A stretch of DNA of 64,000 nt, taken from positions 9,238,001 to 9,302,000 of the forward strand of contig NC_083714.1 in the NCBI RefSeq assembly GCF_033118175.1, written 5' to 3'. Positions within the stretch are counted from its first letter, which is position 1; the number at the start of each line of letters is the position of its first letter. A program made the translations under genes and the position numbers. Origin of the DNA: Dama dama. Lineage: Eukaryota; Chordata; Mammalia; Artiodactyla; Cervidae. Below are positions 1 through 11,880 of this stretch, one piece after another. Below the pieces are notes generated by a model, which saw only the letters and a program-made list of their open reading frames with translations, ran no database searches and was not told where the DNA came from.

Positions 1-91
1 TGATAATCAGTTTCTGCTATTCATCACTATACTCTTCATTTTCCACACATATTTGTTTAATATTTAATCAGTACCAGCAGGCATTCTCTAA

Positions 92-208
92 GGGCTTCCC
101 TGGGCACTCAGACAGTAAAGAATCTGCCTGCAATGCAAGGGACCTGGCTTTGATCCTTTGGTGGGGAAGATCCCCTGGGGAAGGAAATAGCTAATGGCTA
201 ATGACTCT
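92..208 (+). mobile_element. Bov-tA SINE, 3'-truncated
   Basis: The tRNA-like head (gggcttccctgggcactcag) and the run through gaagatcccctggggaagg match the sense strand of Bov-tA SINEs that recur throughout the window. The tail with the usual gtcacaaagagtc motif is missing, so only about the first half is kept. Confidence 0.8.
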
Positions 209-226
209 AGGACTTTCGATCACTAG

Positions 227-1845
227 AGAACTCCTGGCCCCACAGAACATTAATAGGTGAGTGCCCTCCCATAAGCCTCCATCCCAACACTAAGACTAAG
301 CCACACCCAAAAGCCAGCAAGCTGTAGTGCCAAAGACCCCTCATCTATGGTTCAGCCAAATAGGGGCACAGCCTTGCACATCAGCAGACAGCCTGCTCAA
401 AGCCATACTGAACCCATACACCCCAAACCACATTACTGGACCCAGCCACTGCCCGTCAGAAAGACAAGATCTAGATCCACCTACTAGAACAAAATGAAAA
501 TCCTCCCAACCAGGAAACCTTCACAAGGCATTAGTCCAACCCCACTCAGGAGAGGTAGACTCTCCTGAGGAAACTACAGCCTTTCAACCAAAAAAGGGAT
601 CACAAACACAGTAAATTAAACAAAACGAAATGACAGAGAAACATCCAGCAGATGAAGGAACATGGTTAAAACCCAAAGGACTGAACAACAAAAATAAACA
701 AATGAGACCTAAGCAATTTAAAAGCTTTTGCACAACAAAGGAAACTATAAGCAAGGTGAAAAGACAGCCCTCAGTATGGGAGAAAAAATAGCAAATGAAA
801 CAACTGACAAAGAACTGATCTCCAAAATATACAAGCAGCTCATGCAGCTCAATACCAGAAAAATAATCAACCCAATCACCAAGTGGACAGAAGACCTAAA
901 TAGACACTTCTCCAAAGAAGACATACAAATGGCTAAAAAACACATGAAAAGATGGTCAACACTGCTCCTTATTAGAGAAATGCAAATCAAAACTACAGTG
1001 ACGTACCATCCAACAAGGGTCAGAATGGCCATCATTAAAAAGTCCACAAACAGTAAATGCTAGAGAGGGTGTGAAGAAAGGGGAATCCTCTTGCACACCT
1101 GGTGGGGAAAGAGGCCAATATAGCCACTATGGAGAACAGTATGGAGATTCTGTAAAAAACTAGGAATAAAACTAGCATATGACACAGCAATCCTACTAAA
1201 GTGCATATACCCAGAGGAAACCATAACTGAAAAAGACATATGTACCTCATTGCTCACTGCTGTACTATTTACAATAGTTAGGATATGGAAGCAACCTAGA
1301 TGTCCATCAACAGATGAATGGATAAAGAAGTGTGGTACACATATACAGTAGAATACTACTGAGCCATAAAAAGGATCACATTTGAGTCACTGCTAATGAG
1401 GTAGATGAATGCAGAGCCTATTACACAAAGTGAAGTAAATCATAAAGAGAAAGACAAATATTGTATATTAACGTATATATAGGGAATCTAGGAAGATGGC
1501 ACTGATGAACCTACTTGCAGGGCAGCAATGGAGATGCAGACATAGAGAACAGACTTGTGGACACAGTGCCGGAAGGAGAGGGTGGGATGAATTGAGAGAT
1601 TAGCATGGAAACATATACTTTAACATATGTAAAGCAGATAGCCAGTGGGAATTTGCTGCATGACACAGGGACCCCAATCTGTGACACCTAGAGGGGTGGG
1701 ATTGGGAGGTTTTGAAGAGGGAGGGGACATGTGTATACCTATGGCTAATTCATGGTGATATACAGAAGCAACCATAAAAATATCATAAGGTAATTATCCT
1801 GCAAGTAAAAATGAAATAAAACTTTGTAAAGAAAGAAAAAAGGAC
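227..1845 (+). mobile_element. L1 LINE with large internal deletion (5' UTR/ORF1 edge joined to ORF2 3' end)
   Basis: Bases 227-705 look like bovine L1 5' UTR running to the ORF1 edge (…cagatgaaggaacatgg). At about 706-720 the sequence switches to the ORF2 C-terminal region (aaagcttttgcacaacaaagg), which continues to the L1 3' UTR and an A-rich end near 1845. A 111-codon frame at 728-1063 is a remnant of the ORF2 C-terminus and is not functional. About 4-5 kb of a normal L1 is missing between the two parts. Either this is one element with an internal deletion or two fragments that abut; the single orientation favours the first. Confidence 0.75.
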
Positions 1846-2640
1846 AGGTATAGAGTACCTTCCACTTACTGATTTCTGGATCTGTTCCAAGCTACACTGC
1901 ATCAACCACTAGGAGGATAAGAAATCTCAAGAGAACATCTCATAACGGCTTTACAAATACATATTAGAGTAAATGAACGAACCAATACACACAGTGAAAT
2001 GGCTTAAACAGTGGCACTAGATGCAGGTCCAGCACTGAATCCCACAGGCTTTCCCAAGGGGCATGCCAGTCAACCCACTAAGCCTCCCTGAATGAGGAGC
2101 GGAATGGGGACATGAGTTACGGAACGAATCTTGGGACTAATGCAAATCACTGCAAAAACAGTTTTAATGCCCTCAGTTTAAGAAAATGAGAGTCAGAGAG
2201 ACCCACTGCTAATTAATAGCCACTTCACATGCACAGAAAGCTGGTCTTTCATTTATAGAGGGCAAGGGGTCAAGCAGAGGAATCAAACCCACCTCCAGGT
2301 ATATGCCTCCTCCCTGCCTGATTGTCAACCAGCTCTTCCACACCAGCTAACCACAGCTTAACTCTGTCGCTTAGGAACACATAGATCAGTCCTGCCCCAT
2401 CTCCATCCATGCCAGGTCAGCACACCGACCCCCCCACCTACATCCATGCGAGGTCAGCACACACACTGTTCATGATACTTGCCCTGCTCACCCCTTACAG
2501 AGCCCGTGTTCTGAATTTGTTTTCCATTAGTGACATTCCTTTTGTCCACATTCCCTCCCAACCTATCTACATTGCCCCATCCATCTTCCTCTCTCCTCCG
2601 AATTTAGTATTTGCTCTCAGGATGTTCTCTAGCTTTTCCA
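1846..2640. other. No gene seen; unique or very old repeat DNA
   Basis: No coding pattern or young repeat is recognisable. A stretch near 2150-2300 (cagtttaagaaaatgagagtc followed by aatcaaacccacc) faintly resembles a MIR-type SINE. The 120-codon frame at 2409-2771 runs into the antisense BovB piece and has no recognisable product. Confidence 0.5.
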
Positions 2641-3745
2641 TCATTGAATACAACACCCTTTCACATCTTCGCATCTTTTCTCATCCTGCACGATCACACC
2701 ATTGTGATTATCTGGGTCATGAAGATCTTTTTTGTATAGTTCTTCTGTATATTCTTGCCACCTCTTTTTAATACTTTCTGCTTCTGTTAGGTCCATACCA
2801 TTTCTGTCCTTTATTCTGCCCATCTTGGCATGAAATGTTCCCTTGGTATCTCTAATTTTCTTGAAGAGATCTCTGGTCTTTCCCATTCTATTGTTTTCCT
2901 CTATTGTTTTGCATTGATCTCTGAGAAATGCTTTCTTATCTCTCCGTGTTATTCTTTGGAACTCTGATTTCAAATGGTTATATCTTTCTTTTTCTCCTTT
3001 GTCTTTAGCTTCTCTTCTTTTCTCATCTATTTGTGAGGCCTCCTCAGACAGCCATTTTGCTTTTTTGCATTTCTTTTTCTTGAGGATGTTCTTGATCCCC
3101 GCCTCCTGTACAACGTCATGAACCTCTGTCCATAGTTCTTCAGGCACTCTGTCTATAAGATCTAATCCCTTCAATCTATCTGTCACTTCCACTGGATAAT
3201 CATAAGGGATTTGTTATAGGTCATACCTGAATGGTCCTGTGGTCTTCCATACTTTCTTCAATTGAAGTCTGAATTTTGCAATACAGACTTCATGATCTTA
3301 GCCACAGTCAGCTCCTGGTCTTGTTTTGCTGACTGTATAGGGCTTCTCCATCTTTAGCTGCAAAGAATATTATCACTCTGATTTTGATATTTACCATCTG
3401 GTGATGTCCATGGGTAGAGTCTTCTGTTGTGTTATTGGCAGAGGGTATTTGCTATGACCAGTGTGTTCTCTTGGCAAAACTCTTGTTAGCCTTTGCCCTG
3501 CTTCATTGTGTACTCCAAGGCCAAATTTGCCTGTTATTCCTGGTATTTCTTGACTTCCTGCTTTTGTATTCCAGTCCCCTATAAAGAAAAGGACATCTTT
3601 TTTGGGTGTTAGGTCTAGAAGGTCTTGTAGGTCTTCATAGAACCCTTCAATTGCAGCTTCTTCAGCATTATAGATCGATCAGTTTGATTAGTTTTCTGTG
3701 ATCATGGTTTGTATTCTGTCTGCCCTCTGACTGACAAGGTTAAAA
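2641..3745 (-). mobile_element. BovB (RTE) LINE internal fragment, endonuclease C-end and linker
   Basis: On the minus strand a 183-codon frame (3192 to 2641) matches the BovB ORF2 linker between endonuclease and reverse transcriptase; the same segment recurs on the plus strand at 45.4-45.9 kb and the minus strand at 58.4-58.8 kb. Bases 3193-3745 continue upstream into endonuclease-like sequence with broken frames. Neither the RT motif nor the 3' tail is present, so this is an internal fragment and not a simple 5'-truncated insertion. Confidence 0.85.
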
Positions 3746-3829
3746 GGCTTATGGAAGCTTTCTGAATGGAGAGACTGACTGTGGGGAAAACTGGGTCTTG
3801 TTCTGATGGGTGGGGCCATGCTCAGTAAA

Positions 3830-4700
3830 TCTTTAATCCAAAGTGACCGAGTGGCAAAGTAGAAGGACGTGTGCTCATCTTCTCCTGTGAGAACTCCAAA
3901 ATACAACTCGCTGCTGAACAACTATCAACAGGAAAATGTTGGATCCCACCAAAAAAAAAGATACCCCATGAGCAAGGGCTAGGGAGAAGCTCCAACAAGA
4001 TGACAGGAGGGGCAAAATCGTGTTTAGAACCAAACCCCACACTGGCCAGAGACACTGAGCTCAGAGGGCTCAAACAAAACCTTGTGCTCACCAGGAGGCC
4101 CCACAGCGATGATCAGACCTGCCTTTGAGTGTCTGAGTGTCTCCTGCGGAGGCACAGGTCAGCAGTGCCTGTCACAGGGCAGGTGCTCTGAGTGCAGCAG
4201 GCCTGGGTGTGGCATAAGCACTCTTGGGGGGAGTTTACCATTAATCCCAGCAAAGAGACACTGAGCAGATGAACCACAAACTGCAGAGCAATTATACCAA
4301 AGATATTATCACACTATTAAGACACTTCTAGGACCCACAACAGATTTCCCAACCTGGGGATTTGGCAAAGGGACTGAGAACCCCCAGGGAATTAGATTTT
4401 GGAGGCCAGTGGTATTTGATTACAAAACTTCCACAGTATTAGGGAAACAGACTCTTGGAGAGCACAAACAAAGTCTTGTACGCACCAGGACCCAGAAGAA
4501 AGGAGCAGTGACCCCACAAGAGACTGACCCAGACTTGCCCGTGAGTGCCCAGGGGTCTCTGGTGGAGGCATGGGTCAATGGTGGCCTGCTTCAGGGTCAG
4601 GGGCACTGGATGTGGCAGTGCATGCATGGGACCTTTTGGAGGAGGTCGTCATTGTCTTCATTACCTCCACCATAGTTTGGCCTCAGTTCAAACAATGGGG
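3830..4700 (+). mobile_element. Bovine L1 5' UTR fragment
   Basis: The text from tagaaggacgtgtgctcatc onward, with a repeated unit (ctcaaacaaaaccttgtgctcacc at about 4068 and a similar caaacaaagtcttgtacgcacc at about 4466), matches the internally repeated 5' UTR of bovine L1. It is not followed by ORF1. The 85- and 88-codon frames inside it are UTR frames without meaning. Confidence 0.7.
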
Positions 4701-4859
4701 AGGGCCACAGCCCACCTATCAACAGAAAGCCGTGTTTACAGGCATTTAATATTCATAATGTCCAAGGGTTTCTAAGTAAACAACAACTGATCTCCTGGAG
4801 TCTCCTATAGGTCCTGGTCCTCAAAAAAGAATTCAGAAGTGGGTAGACCGTCACAAAGC

Positions 4860-5910
4860 CAATTTTAACAGGTACCTTTAACTCACACTTAAAAAAAATA
4901 TCAAATGAAAAGATGTCAAAATTGCTAAATAATAGGGAAGGGTGTTTGGTATCACCTCACACCAATCAGAATGGTGACTGTCAAGCACTCTACAAAGGTT
5001 AAATCTGCCAGATGCCATGAAGAAAAGGGAACCCTCCACCTCCGTTGCTGTAAATGAAAATAGAAGAAAACCACAATGGAGGACAGCGTGGATGTGCATC
5101 AATAGTGAAAATGAGAATGAAATTAGAATATCCCTCAAACCATACACAAAAATAAACTTCAAAGAAGATAAAGATCTAAATGTAGGACGGATATTATGCA
5201 ATTTTGAGGACAACATAGGGGGTGCATGCTGTAACACCAATTCCACTAAGTGTACCCAGAATAATGAAAAATAAACCAAAACTAAGTAAACAGGACTGAA
5301 TTAACCTTAAAAGCATTCACACAGCAAAGGAACCCTAAATGAAAGAGAAAGACAGTCCTCAGAATGGGAAAAAAATATTTGCAAACAAAGACGTCCAAAA
5401 GGAATAAAGAAGACAATGAACTGTCACTCAGCCATAACAAGCAGGAAAGAATGCCATGGGCGGGCTCAGGGAAAAAAGCTCACATAGCAAGTGAGCTGAG
5501 GGAGGGGTATTAGCATAAGATATCACTTGTAGCTGGGATCTAAAAATGGATACAGATGAAATTCTTGACCAAAGAGAAATAGTCTCACAGACTCAGAAAA
5601 GAATCAATGGTCTCCAGGAAGAGAAACAAAACAAAACTGTAGGACAGGGAGTAATGAACTGATTCAGTCTAATATCGGGAAGCTAATATTAAAAAAAAAA
5701 AAAAAAAAAGAATCCACCAGGAACCAGTGTGTAACACAGGAATCCTATTTAACACTCTGTAGCATCTTATATCGGAAAAGAACCTGGAAGAGAAGATATA
5801 CACATCTACATACAAGTGAATCGAGTTGCTGTCAGTCCAAAAGAAACCCAAAAAACACCCACAACCTTGTCATTCAACTACACACGCCAATTCAAGTTAG
5901 GGAATAAAAG
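4860..5910 (+). mobile_element. Degraded L1 3' end
   Basis: Degraded ORF2 C-terminal sequence (4880-5300: atcacctcacaccaatcag, gaagaaaagggaaccctcc) is followed by an A-run at about 5691-5709 and an L1 3' UTR (ggaaccagtgtgtaacacag). The same 3' UTR family is seen antisense at 42.8-43.0 kb. Frames are short and broken. Confidence 0.65.
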
Positions 5911-6708
5911 TACAAAAAATGAATTAGAAAGGCTGACTCTATTGTCCTCAGGCCATGGTGACCCGGATGATGTCACATCCCTGGAGCCTGAGCTGGTTTT
6001 GGTCCCAAGCCTGGAGGATCTCAGTGCAGACGGAGCTGGGAGCATGTGGCAGGAAATATGACCCCACAATGGACCTGGGGTGCCTCCTTCCCTCTGCATA
6101 AGCACCCAATCTCCAGGTGCAGGTGGAACCTCCTGCAGAGAAACCAAGCCTATATCATCTAAGAATTGGTGGAGCCTCCGGGCTGGAACAGGTTTGCAAG
6201 GTCCCCTGGTCACTCTATGTCTCCTAGGCTGGGGTTCCTAACTCCAGCCTCCATCCTTAGGGTCACCCTACCTAGAGATGACAGCACCCTCTGCAGAGTG
6301 GTGTCCACAAACTGGGATATGTCCTGAGGACCCTGGGGACCCTGGGTAAGGGGGAAGGTGAAATGAGACTCAAGCCTTGGGTGTTTCTTCTGACACAGTC
6401 CACTCTAGCTGACAATCCATGAACAGAGTTTTCCATGAGACTCAATGCCTGAGGACCAGAGTGGGGCAGGAAGCAATGCTGTTTCCTTAGAACCGTCTTC
6501 CAGAAAAACAACTATAAACCTAGTGTTGGGCTCTTCATTTTCACAAGGCCTGTGGGAGTGTAAATGACCCCTCCCTTCCAGTCATGTCCCGGGGTAGATC
6601 ATCAGGCAGGATTTCAAAACAGGGCCACCTTTCAAGAAAACAATGTCAAGAGGTAAACTGTAATCACTTGGTACAGTATCAAAAAGCACCTGGAACGTTT
6701 GTCCAGCT
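5911..6708. other. Moderately GC-rich sequence, no gene identified
   Basis: Open frames on both strands (5878-6213 minus, 111 codons; 6584-7090 plus, 168 codons) have no motif, signal peptide or family that I recognise, and the second runs through a SINE tip and L1 sequence. I see no convincing splice-bounded exon. It may be an old LTR or unannotated repeat. Confidence 0.4.
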
Positions 6709-6719
6709 CACTATGTATT

Positions 6720-6775
6720 CAGTTCAGTTGCTCAGTTGTGTCCTACTCTTTGCAATCCCATGGACTGCAGCACGC
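6720..6775 (-). mobile_element. 56-bp SINE/BovB 3'-tip insertion with target-site duplication
   Basis: This is only the 3' terminal 56 bp of a Bov-A/BovB element on the minus strand (agttcagttgctcagttgtg). It is flanked by an 11-bp direct repeat, cactatgtatt, at 6709-6719 and 6776-6786. This extreme 5' truncation still shows a proper retrotransposition signature. Confidence 0.85.
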
Positions 6776-7093
6776 CACTATGTATTAAATCAAAACTCCC
6801 ATGAAAAACCCCCTCCCACAGGTCAGAGTGGCCACTGCCTAAAACATCCACAGAGAATACGGGCTGCGGAGTTTGGAGGCAAAAGGGAATTCTCCTACAT
6901 TCTCAGTGGGGGTGTAAATGGGTGCAGGAACTATCAAAACCAACAAGGAAGTTCTTTATCAACTAAACATCCAGAACCACATGGCCTGACAATCCCATGT
7001 CTGGGCTCAGACCCAGAGAAAACCAGAATTCACAGTGACCTGTGCACCCTTGTTTTCAGGGAAGCTCAACTGACAATGGCCAAGAACTAGAAT

Positions 7094-7658
7094 TGTTGCT
7101 GGCCAAAATCTTGGCTTTCTCTGCCCAGTGAAGCCAAATAAAAAATACAGAGACAGAGTTTGAAGGAGATACAAAGGTGGCTTTTATTCTCAAGCCAGCA
7201 GACAGGGAAACACAATAGGGTCATGCCTCAAGGACTGTGCACCCCCCTACCCCCCACCCATGAAGAGTCTAGGGGCTTATATAAGGCAAGGGCTCACAGT
7301 CAGGTGTCATTGATGAGGAACAAAGGAGATAGGATCTCAATTTCTTCCTTGTGCATTTTTTCAAAGACAGTCATAGACTGACGTCAATAACCCAGTAACT
7401 GACTCTGGCAATTAGAGTGGCTCTGCCGTCTTCTTTCTGATATGTCTTTACAAGGGGAAGGGTGTTGTAAGGGTAAACACCAGATAGGGGATGTATTTAG
7501 CATAGAGTCCAAGGAAAAAATGTTACTTGTAGCTCCTGCAGAGTTAGGGGGCAGAAAAGCAAACTTATTCACAGACATCCAGAGTTATGAATAGTTAAAG
7601 TAAAAAGACTAGGAATATTCAGGCCTGCTCACTGTTTTCTTTATCTCATTTGTTCTCA
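7094..7658 (-). mobile_element. Solo LTR of an endogenous retrovirus
   Basis: On the minus strand the element reads TGAG…CAACA, about 565 bp. It has a TATA-like box (plus-strand cttatataag, 7276-7285) and a polyadenylation signal (AATAAA on minus, 7193-7198) spaced as in a U3-R-U5 layout. A pyrimidine- and G-rich U5 runs toward 7094. No internal retroviral sequence adjoins it and I could not find a clear target duplication, so the family and exact ends are uncertain. Confidence 0.6.
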
Positions 7659-7708
7659 AAAAAGGGAAAGAATAAAAAACTCATTCCTCTTTTTTTCCTT
7701 TGCATGTA

Positions 7709-7915
7709 TTCTCAGTCCCTTCAGTCATGTCCAACACTTTGTGACCCCATGGACTGTAGCCCGCCAGGCCCCTCTGTCCATGGGATTCTCCAGGCAAGAA
7801 TACTGGAGTGGGTTGCCATGCCCTTCTCCAGGGGATCTTCCCCATTCAGGGACTGAACCCATGTCTCCTGCATTGGCAGGTGGATTCTCTACTGGCTGAG
7901 CCACCAGGGAAGCTC
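7709..7915 (-). mobile_element. Bov-tA SINE, near full length
   Basis: Antisense copy from ctcagtcccttcagtcatgtc to gctgagccaccagggaagc, containing the tRNA-derived head at its high-coordinate end. The 68- and 83-codon frames in it are spurious. Confidence 0.9.
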
Positions 7916-8479
7916 CCCCTGCAGCAAATTCAACAAAGTTATTCATCGACAGGAAAATGAAGTCAGAGTGGTGCACCTCTGCACTGGAATACTACCCAGT
8001 CCTGAATCAGAACGGAATAATGCCAGTGACAACAGCGTGGATGGATAGAGTCAATACCATACTAAGTAAAGGAAGGCAGATAGAGAAAGACAAATATCAG
8101 AAGGTATCACTGACAGGTATCTTCTTGAAATTAATGCAAATGTAGGGTATTACACAGTAGAAACAGACTCACAAACTTAGAAAACCAACTTATGATTATT
8201 TGTAAAAAAGTTAGGGATGTGGGATAAAGGAAGAGTTTGCAAGGAACAAACAGATGTTAATATACATCAAACAGATAATCAGGAAAAAAACTGTTGAATA
8301 GCAAAGGGCAGCCTACTGGGGACACTGTAATCATCTCTCTGGGGAAAATGAATCCAAAAAAGAATTGATAAATGTCTGTGTATCACTGAATCCAGCTCCC
8401 GTACAGCTGAAACAAACACAGTATAGGAAATCAACCCTACTTCAATATAAAACAACAATGCATGCACATAAAACAAAAT

Positions 8480-9680
8480 TTAGAGCAGGATCCTCAAGGA
8501 CCACCTCCAAGGTAATGGAAATAAAAGCAAAAATGAACTAACGGGACATAATTAAACTTAAAAGCTTTTGCATAACGAAGGAAAGTATAAGCAAGGTGAA
8601 AAGACAGCCTCCAGAATGGGAGAAAATAATAGCAAACGAAGCAATGGACAAAAAATTAATGTCAAAAATATACAAGCAGCTCCTGCAGCTCAATTCCAGA
8701 AAAATAAATGACTCAATCAAAAAATAAGCCAAAGAACTAAACAGACATTTCTCCAAAGAAGACATACAGATGGCTAACAAACACATGAAAAGATGCTCAA
8801 CATCACTCATCATCAGAGAAATGCAAATCAAAACCACAATGAGCTACCATCTCACTCTGGTCAGGATGGCTGCTATCCTAAAGTCTACAGACAATAAATG
8901 CTGGAGAGGCTGCAGAGTAAGGGAACCCTCTTACACTGTTGGTGGGAATGCAAACTAGTACAGCCACTATGGAGCACAGTGTGGAGATTCCTTAAAAAAC
9001 TGGAAATAGAACTGCCATATGACCCAGCAATCCCACTGCTGGGCATACACACCAAGGAAACCAGATCTGAAAGAGACACGTGTACCCCAATGTTCATCGC
9101 AGCACTGCTTACAATCACCAGGACATGGAAGCAACCTAGATGTATATCAGCAGATGAATGGATAAGAAAGCTGTGGTACATATACACAATGGAATATTAC
9201 TCAGCTATTAAAGAGAATGCATTTGAATCAGTTCTAATGAGGTGGATGAAACTGGGTCCTATTATACAGAGTGAAGTAAGTCAGAGAGAAATTCACCAAT
9301 ACAGTATATTAACACATATATATGGAATTTAGAAAGATGATAACGATGACCCTACATGTGAGACAGCAAAAGAGACACAGATGTAAAGAGCAGACTTTTG
9401 GACTCTGTGGGAGAAGGTGAGGGTGAGATGATTTGAGACAATAGCATTGAAACATGTATATTATCATTTGTGAAATAGATTGCAAGTCCAGGTTCAATGC
9501 ATGAGACAGCATGCTCAGGGCTGACCCTGAGGGATGGGATGGGGAGGGAGGTGGGAGGGGTGTTCATGATAGGGAACACATGTACACCCCTGGCTGATTC
9601 ATGTCAATGTATGGCAAAAACCACTACAATATAGTAAAGTAATTACCTCCAATTAAGATAAATAAATTAATTAAAAAAAG
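8480..9680 (+). mobile_element. L1 LINE, 5'-truncated, ORF2 C-terminus and 3' UTR
   Basis: This is the best preserved L1 3' end in the window. ORF2 C-terminal sequence is split between frames 8770-8958 and 8898-9332 (144 codons). The latter has the conserved L1 C-terminal stretch with IHTKETRSERDTC and YTMEYYSAIKENAFE. The 3' UTR runs to an A-rich end (aataaattaattaaaaaaag) near 9680. The frame break at about 8900-8958 and the absence of the endonuclease and RT domains make it non-autonomous. Confidence 0.85.
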
Positions 9681-9759
9681 AAATTTAGAAGTAGAGTGTG
9701 AAGCAAAAGCAATGCTGACTCCTTGTGGCCATTTTTTTTTTTTAACAGCAACTCTAAAA

Positions 9760-9962
9760 GCTGTGTCCAGTTCAGATCAGTTCAGTCACTCAGTCGTGTC
9801 TGACTCTTTACGACCCCATGGACTGCAGCACTCCAGGCCTCCCTGTCCATCACCGACTCCTGGAGTTTACTCAAAGTCATGTCCATTGAGTCGGTGATGC
9901 AATCCAACCATCTCATCCTCTGTCACCACCCTTGTCCTCCTGACCTCAACCTTTCACAGCAT
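9760..9962 (-). mobile_element. BovB/Bov-A 3' end, 5'-truncated
   Basis: Antisense BovB 3' terminus from cagttcagatcagttcagtc through gtcggtgatgcaatccaac. It abuts the (TG)n run at 9964. In the sense orientation it would be preceded by (CA)n. Confidence 0.85.

Positions 9963-9963
<1 letters not shown>

Positions 9964-10023
<60 letters not shown>
9964..10023. repeat. (TG)n microsatellite, about 30 units
   Basis: A nearly pure TG run of about 60 bp. It creates the poly-Cys/Val and poly-His/Thr frames in this area, which are not genes. A run this pure is likely to be polymorphic. Confidence 0.97.
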
Positions 10024-10024
<1 letters not shown>

Positions 10025-10339
10025 TGTGCACAGGAGGGGCTAGAGGGCCCGGACCATGTGGAGGAAGGGAAGCACCCACCCAGCATCTCCACATGGAAGT
10101 TGAGTCCCTCTGGGTCAGAGCACGGATCCTGAGGGAGCCCCTGGACTGTGGCTCGTGGGGACAGTGACAAGCCCATCATGAGTCCTGAGCCAGTGCTGAC
10201 CCTGTGCTGGCTGGTGCAATTGGGGGAGGACACCTGATGACCCAGGTCTTGTGTCCTGTCTATACATAGAGGGGGTAGGGCCATGTGTTTGTCGAAGTGG
10301 ATGGACACTTTGGGAGCCCGGGAAGTGCTTGGGGGACAC

Positions 10340-10990
10340 AATGAGCATTTCAGGGGGCTGGTGAGTTAGGGGAACCCAGTGGGTGTTTCAGGGGGGTGGC
10401 GAGTGTGGGGGACCCAGTGAGTGTTTCAGGGGACTGGCAACTTTGGGGGAAATAGTGAGCATTTCAGGGGGCTGGTGAGTATCTTGGAGAGCCAGTGAAC
10501 CTTTCAGGGGCTTGGCAAGTTTGGGGGATCCAGTGAGTGTTTCAGGGGGCTGGTGAGTATCTGGGGGACCCAGTGAGTGTTTCAGGGGGCCGATGAGTAT
10601 CTGGGGGAGCCAATGAGACTTTCAGGGGGCTGGGGAGTTAGGGGAACCCAGCGAGCCTTTCAGGGGGTTAGTGAGTATGGGGGACCCAGTGAGTGTTTCA
10701 GGGAGCTGGTGAGTTTGTGGGACACAGCATTTCAGGGGGCCTGTGAGTATCTGGGGGACCCAGTGAGTGTTTCAGGGGGCTGGTGAGTATCTGGGGGAGC
10801 CAGTGAGACTTTCAGGGAGCTGGTGAGTTTGGGGGACTTAGTGAGTGTTTCAGGGGGCTGGCAAGTATCTGGGAGACCCAGTGAGCCTTTCAGGGATCTG
10901 GCGAGTATCTGTGACCCAGTAAGTGTTTCAGGGGGCTGGTGAGTATCTGGGGGACCCAGTGAGCATTTCAGGGAGCTGATGAGTTTGGGG
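10340..10990. repeat. Minisatellite, ~40-bp unit (ttcagggggctggtgagt…)
   Basis: About 16 imperfect copies of a ~40-bp GC-rich unit built on gtgagtatctgggggaccca and gtgtttcagggggctg. Unit length varies and some copies are partly deleted. Each copy contains a GTGAGT, which resembles a splice donor. The 69-codon frame at 10577-10786 is the translated repeat. Confidence 0.95.
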
Positions 10991-11880
10991 GCCTGACCAA
11001 AGGTCTAGCAGCCTGGTGATCATGAAGCCTGCTAACCACTCAGGGGGCCAGGTGAGCAGGACGACAGGACCAGCTATGTGATGGGTTTGCTGGCCCTGCA
11101 TTGCTCCATCCATTCATTCACCTGAGAACTATTTCCTGAGCGCCTCTGTTTCCATCCCCACCCACAGACGTGCATGAGGTCACACGGTGCCTCCTCCAGT
11201 GTCTCACTGCGGGCCGGCGGGGGCAGAACCTGACCTCACTAGCACGCGCCCCACCTACTCACCTGAGTGGACTGAGAACTCAGAGGGCACGGCAGACTCA
11301 CAGGAGGAAGTGCTATCAGGGTGTGCAGATGCACCCGGCTTGCTCCCTGGGGTGCTGCCCAAGGCCTCGAGGCTGGGTGGCACTACTGCTGAGCACTCCT
11401 GAATCTGCACTTGGAAACCAGACAGCTGGGGTTCACAGACAAGGAACAGAGAGTAGGTGACCCACACCTATGTACCTGGGAGATGGGAGAGTGTCTTGCA
11501 ATACAGGATTGGTGTCCACAGGTGATGGGACATTATTCCTCCCATCACAGTGAACCCACCACCATCTCAGGCTGGTCCAAATGTGAAGATGAAGCATTTG
11601 TTGCACACTGACCCAGATTCTGATGGAACAGAAGTCCAGGTATGTGGAGACAGTAGGGCTCAGGAGTGGGCAGGTGACCTGTATTGTGTGGAGGTCTCCT
11701 CTTTGAGGGGAAGACAGACACACACCCACAGGTGTCTCCAGGATGGTGACGCAGACACACCAAAGGAGCCCTATGTGGCGGGGCACACACATCCACAGGG
11801 GTCCCCACGGTGCCATGCTGGGGGTTCTGACATACTGTTTTGCTGTGTTTTCTACTTGTATCTCGTTGACCATTCAGATT
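10991..11880. other. GC-rich unique sequence between minisatellites, no gene identified
   Basis: Several overlapping frames of 60-146 codons exist on both strands (for example 11433-11873 minus), but none shows a known domain or matching splice sites. At 11540-11880 the pattern begins to resemble the following array. Near 11380-11450 the text (gagcactcctgaatctgcac, aaccagacagctgggg) could be an old MIR or L2 piece. I see no supportable exon. Confidence 0.4.

Larger units (their letters stand above)
6787..8462 (+). mobile_element. Old L1 3' end, interrupted by an LTR and a SINE
   Basis: L1 ORF2 C-end and 3' UTR-like sequence occupies 6787-7085 and resumes at 7916-8462. The later part includes the 3' UTR ending near ccctacttcaatataaaac. 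A solo LTR (7094-7658) and a Bov-tA SINE (7709-7915) sit between the two halves, so both are younger than this L1. The reading frames are broken. Confidence 0.6.

Noticed and set aside
92..208. tRNA gene in the SINE heads
   Set aside because: The heads are tRNA-like but form no full cloverleaf and recur as SINEs more than twenty times.
7094..7658. Second LTR of the 13-kb provirus
   Set aside because: Opposite strand, different start and end sequence and different length; it belongs to another family.
9946..10341. 131-codon frame with a long His-Thr run
   Set aside because: It is translation of the (TG)n microsatellite.
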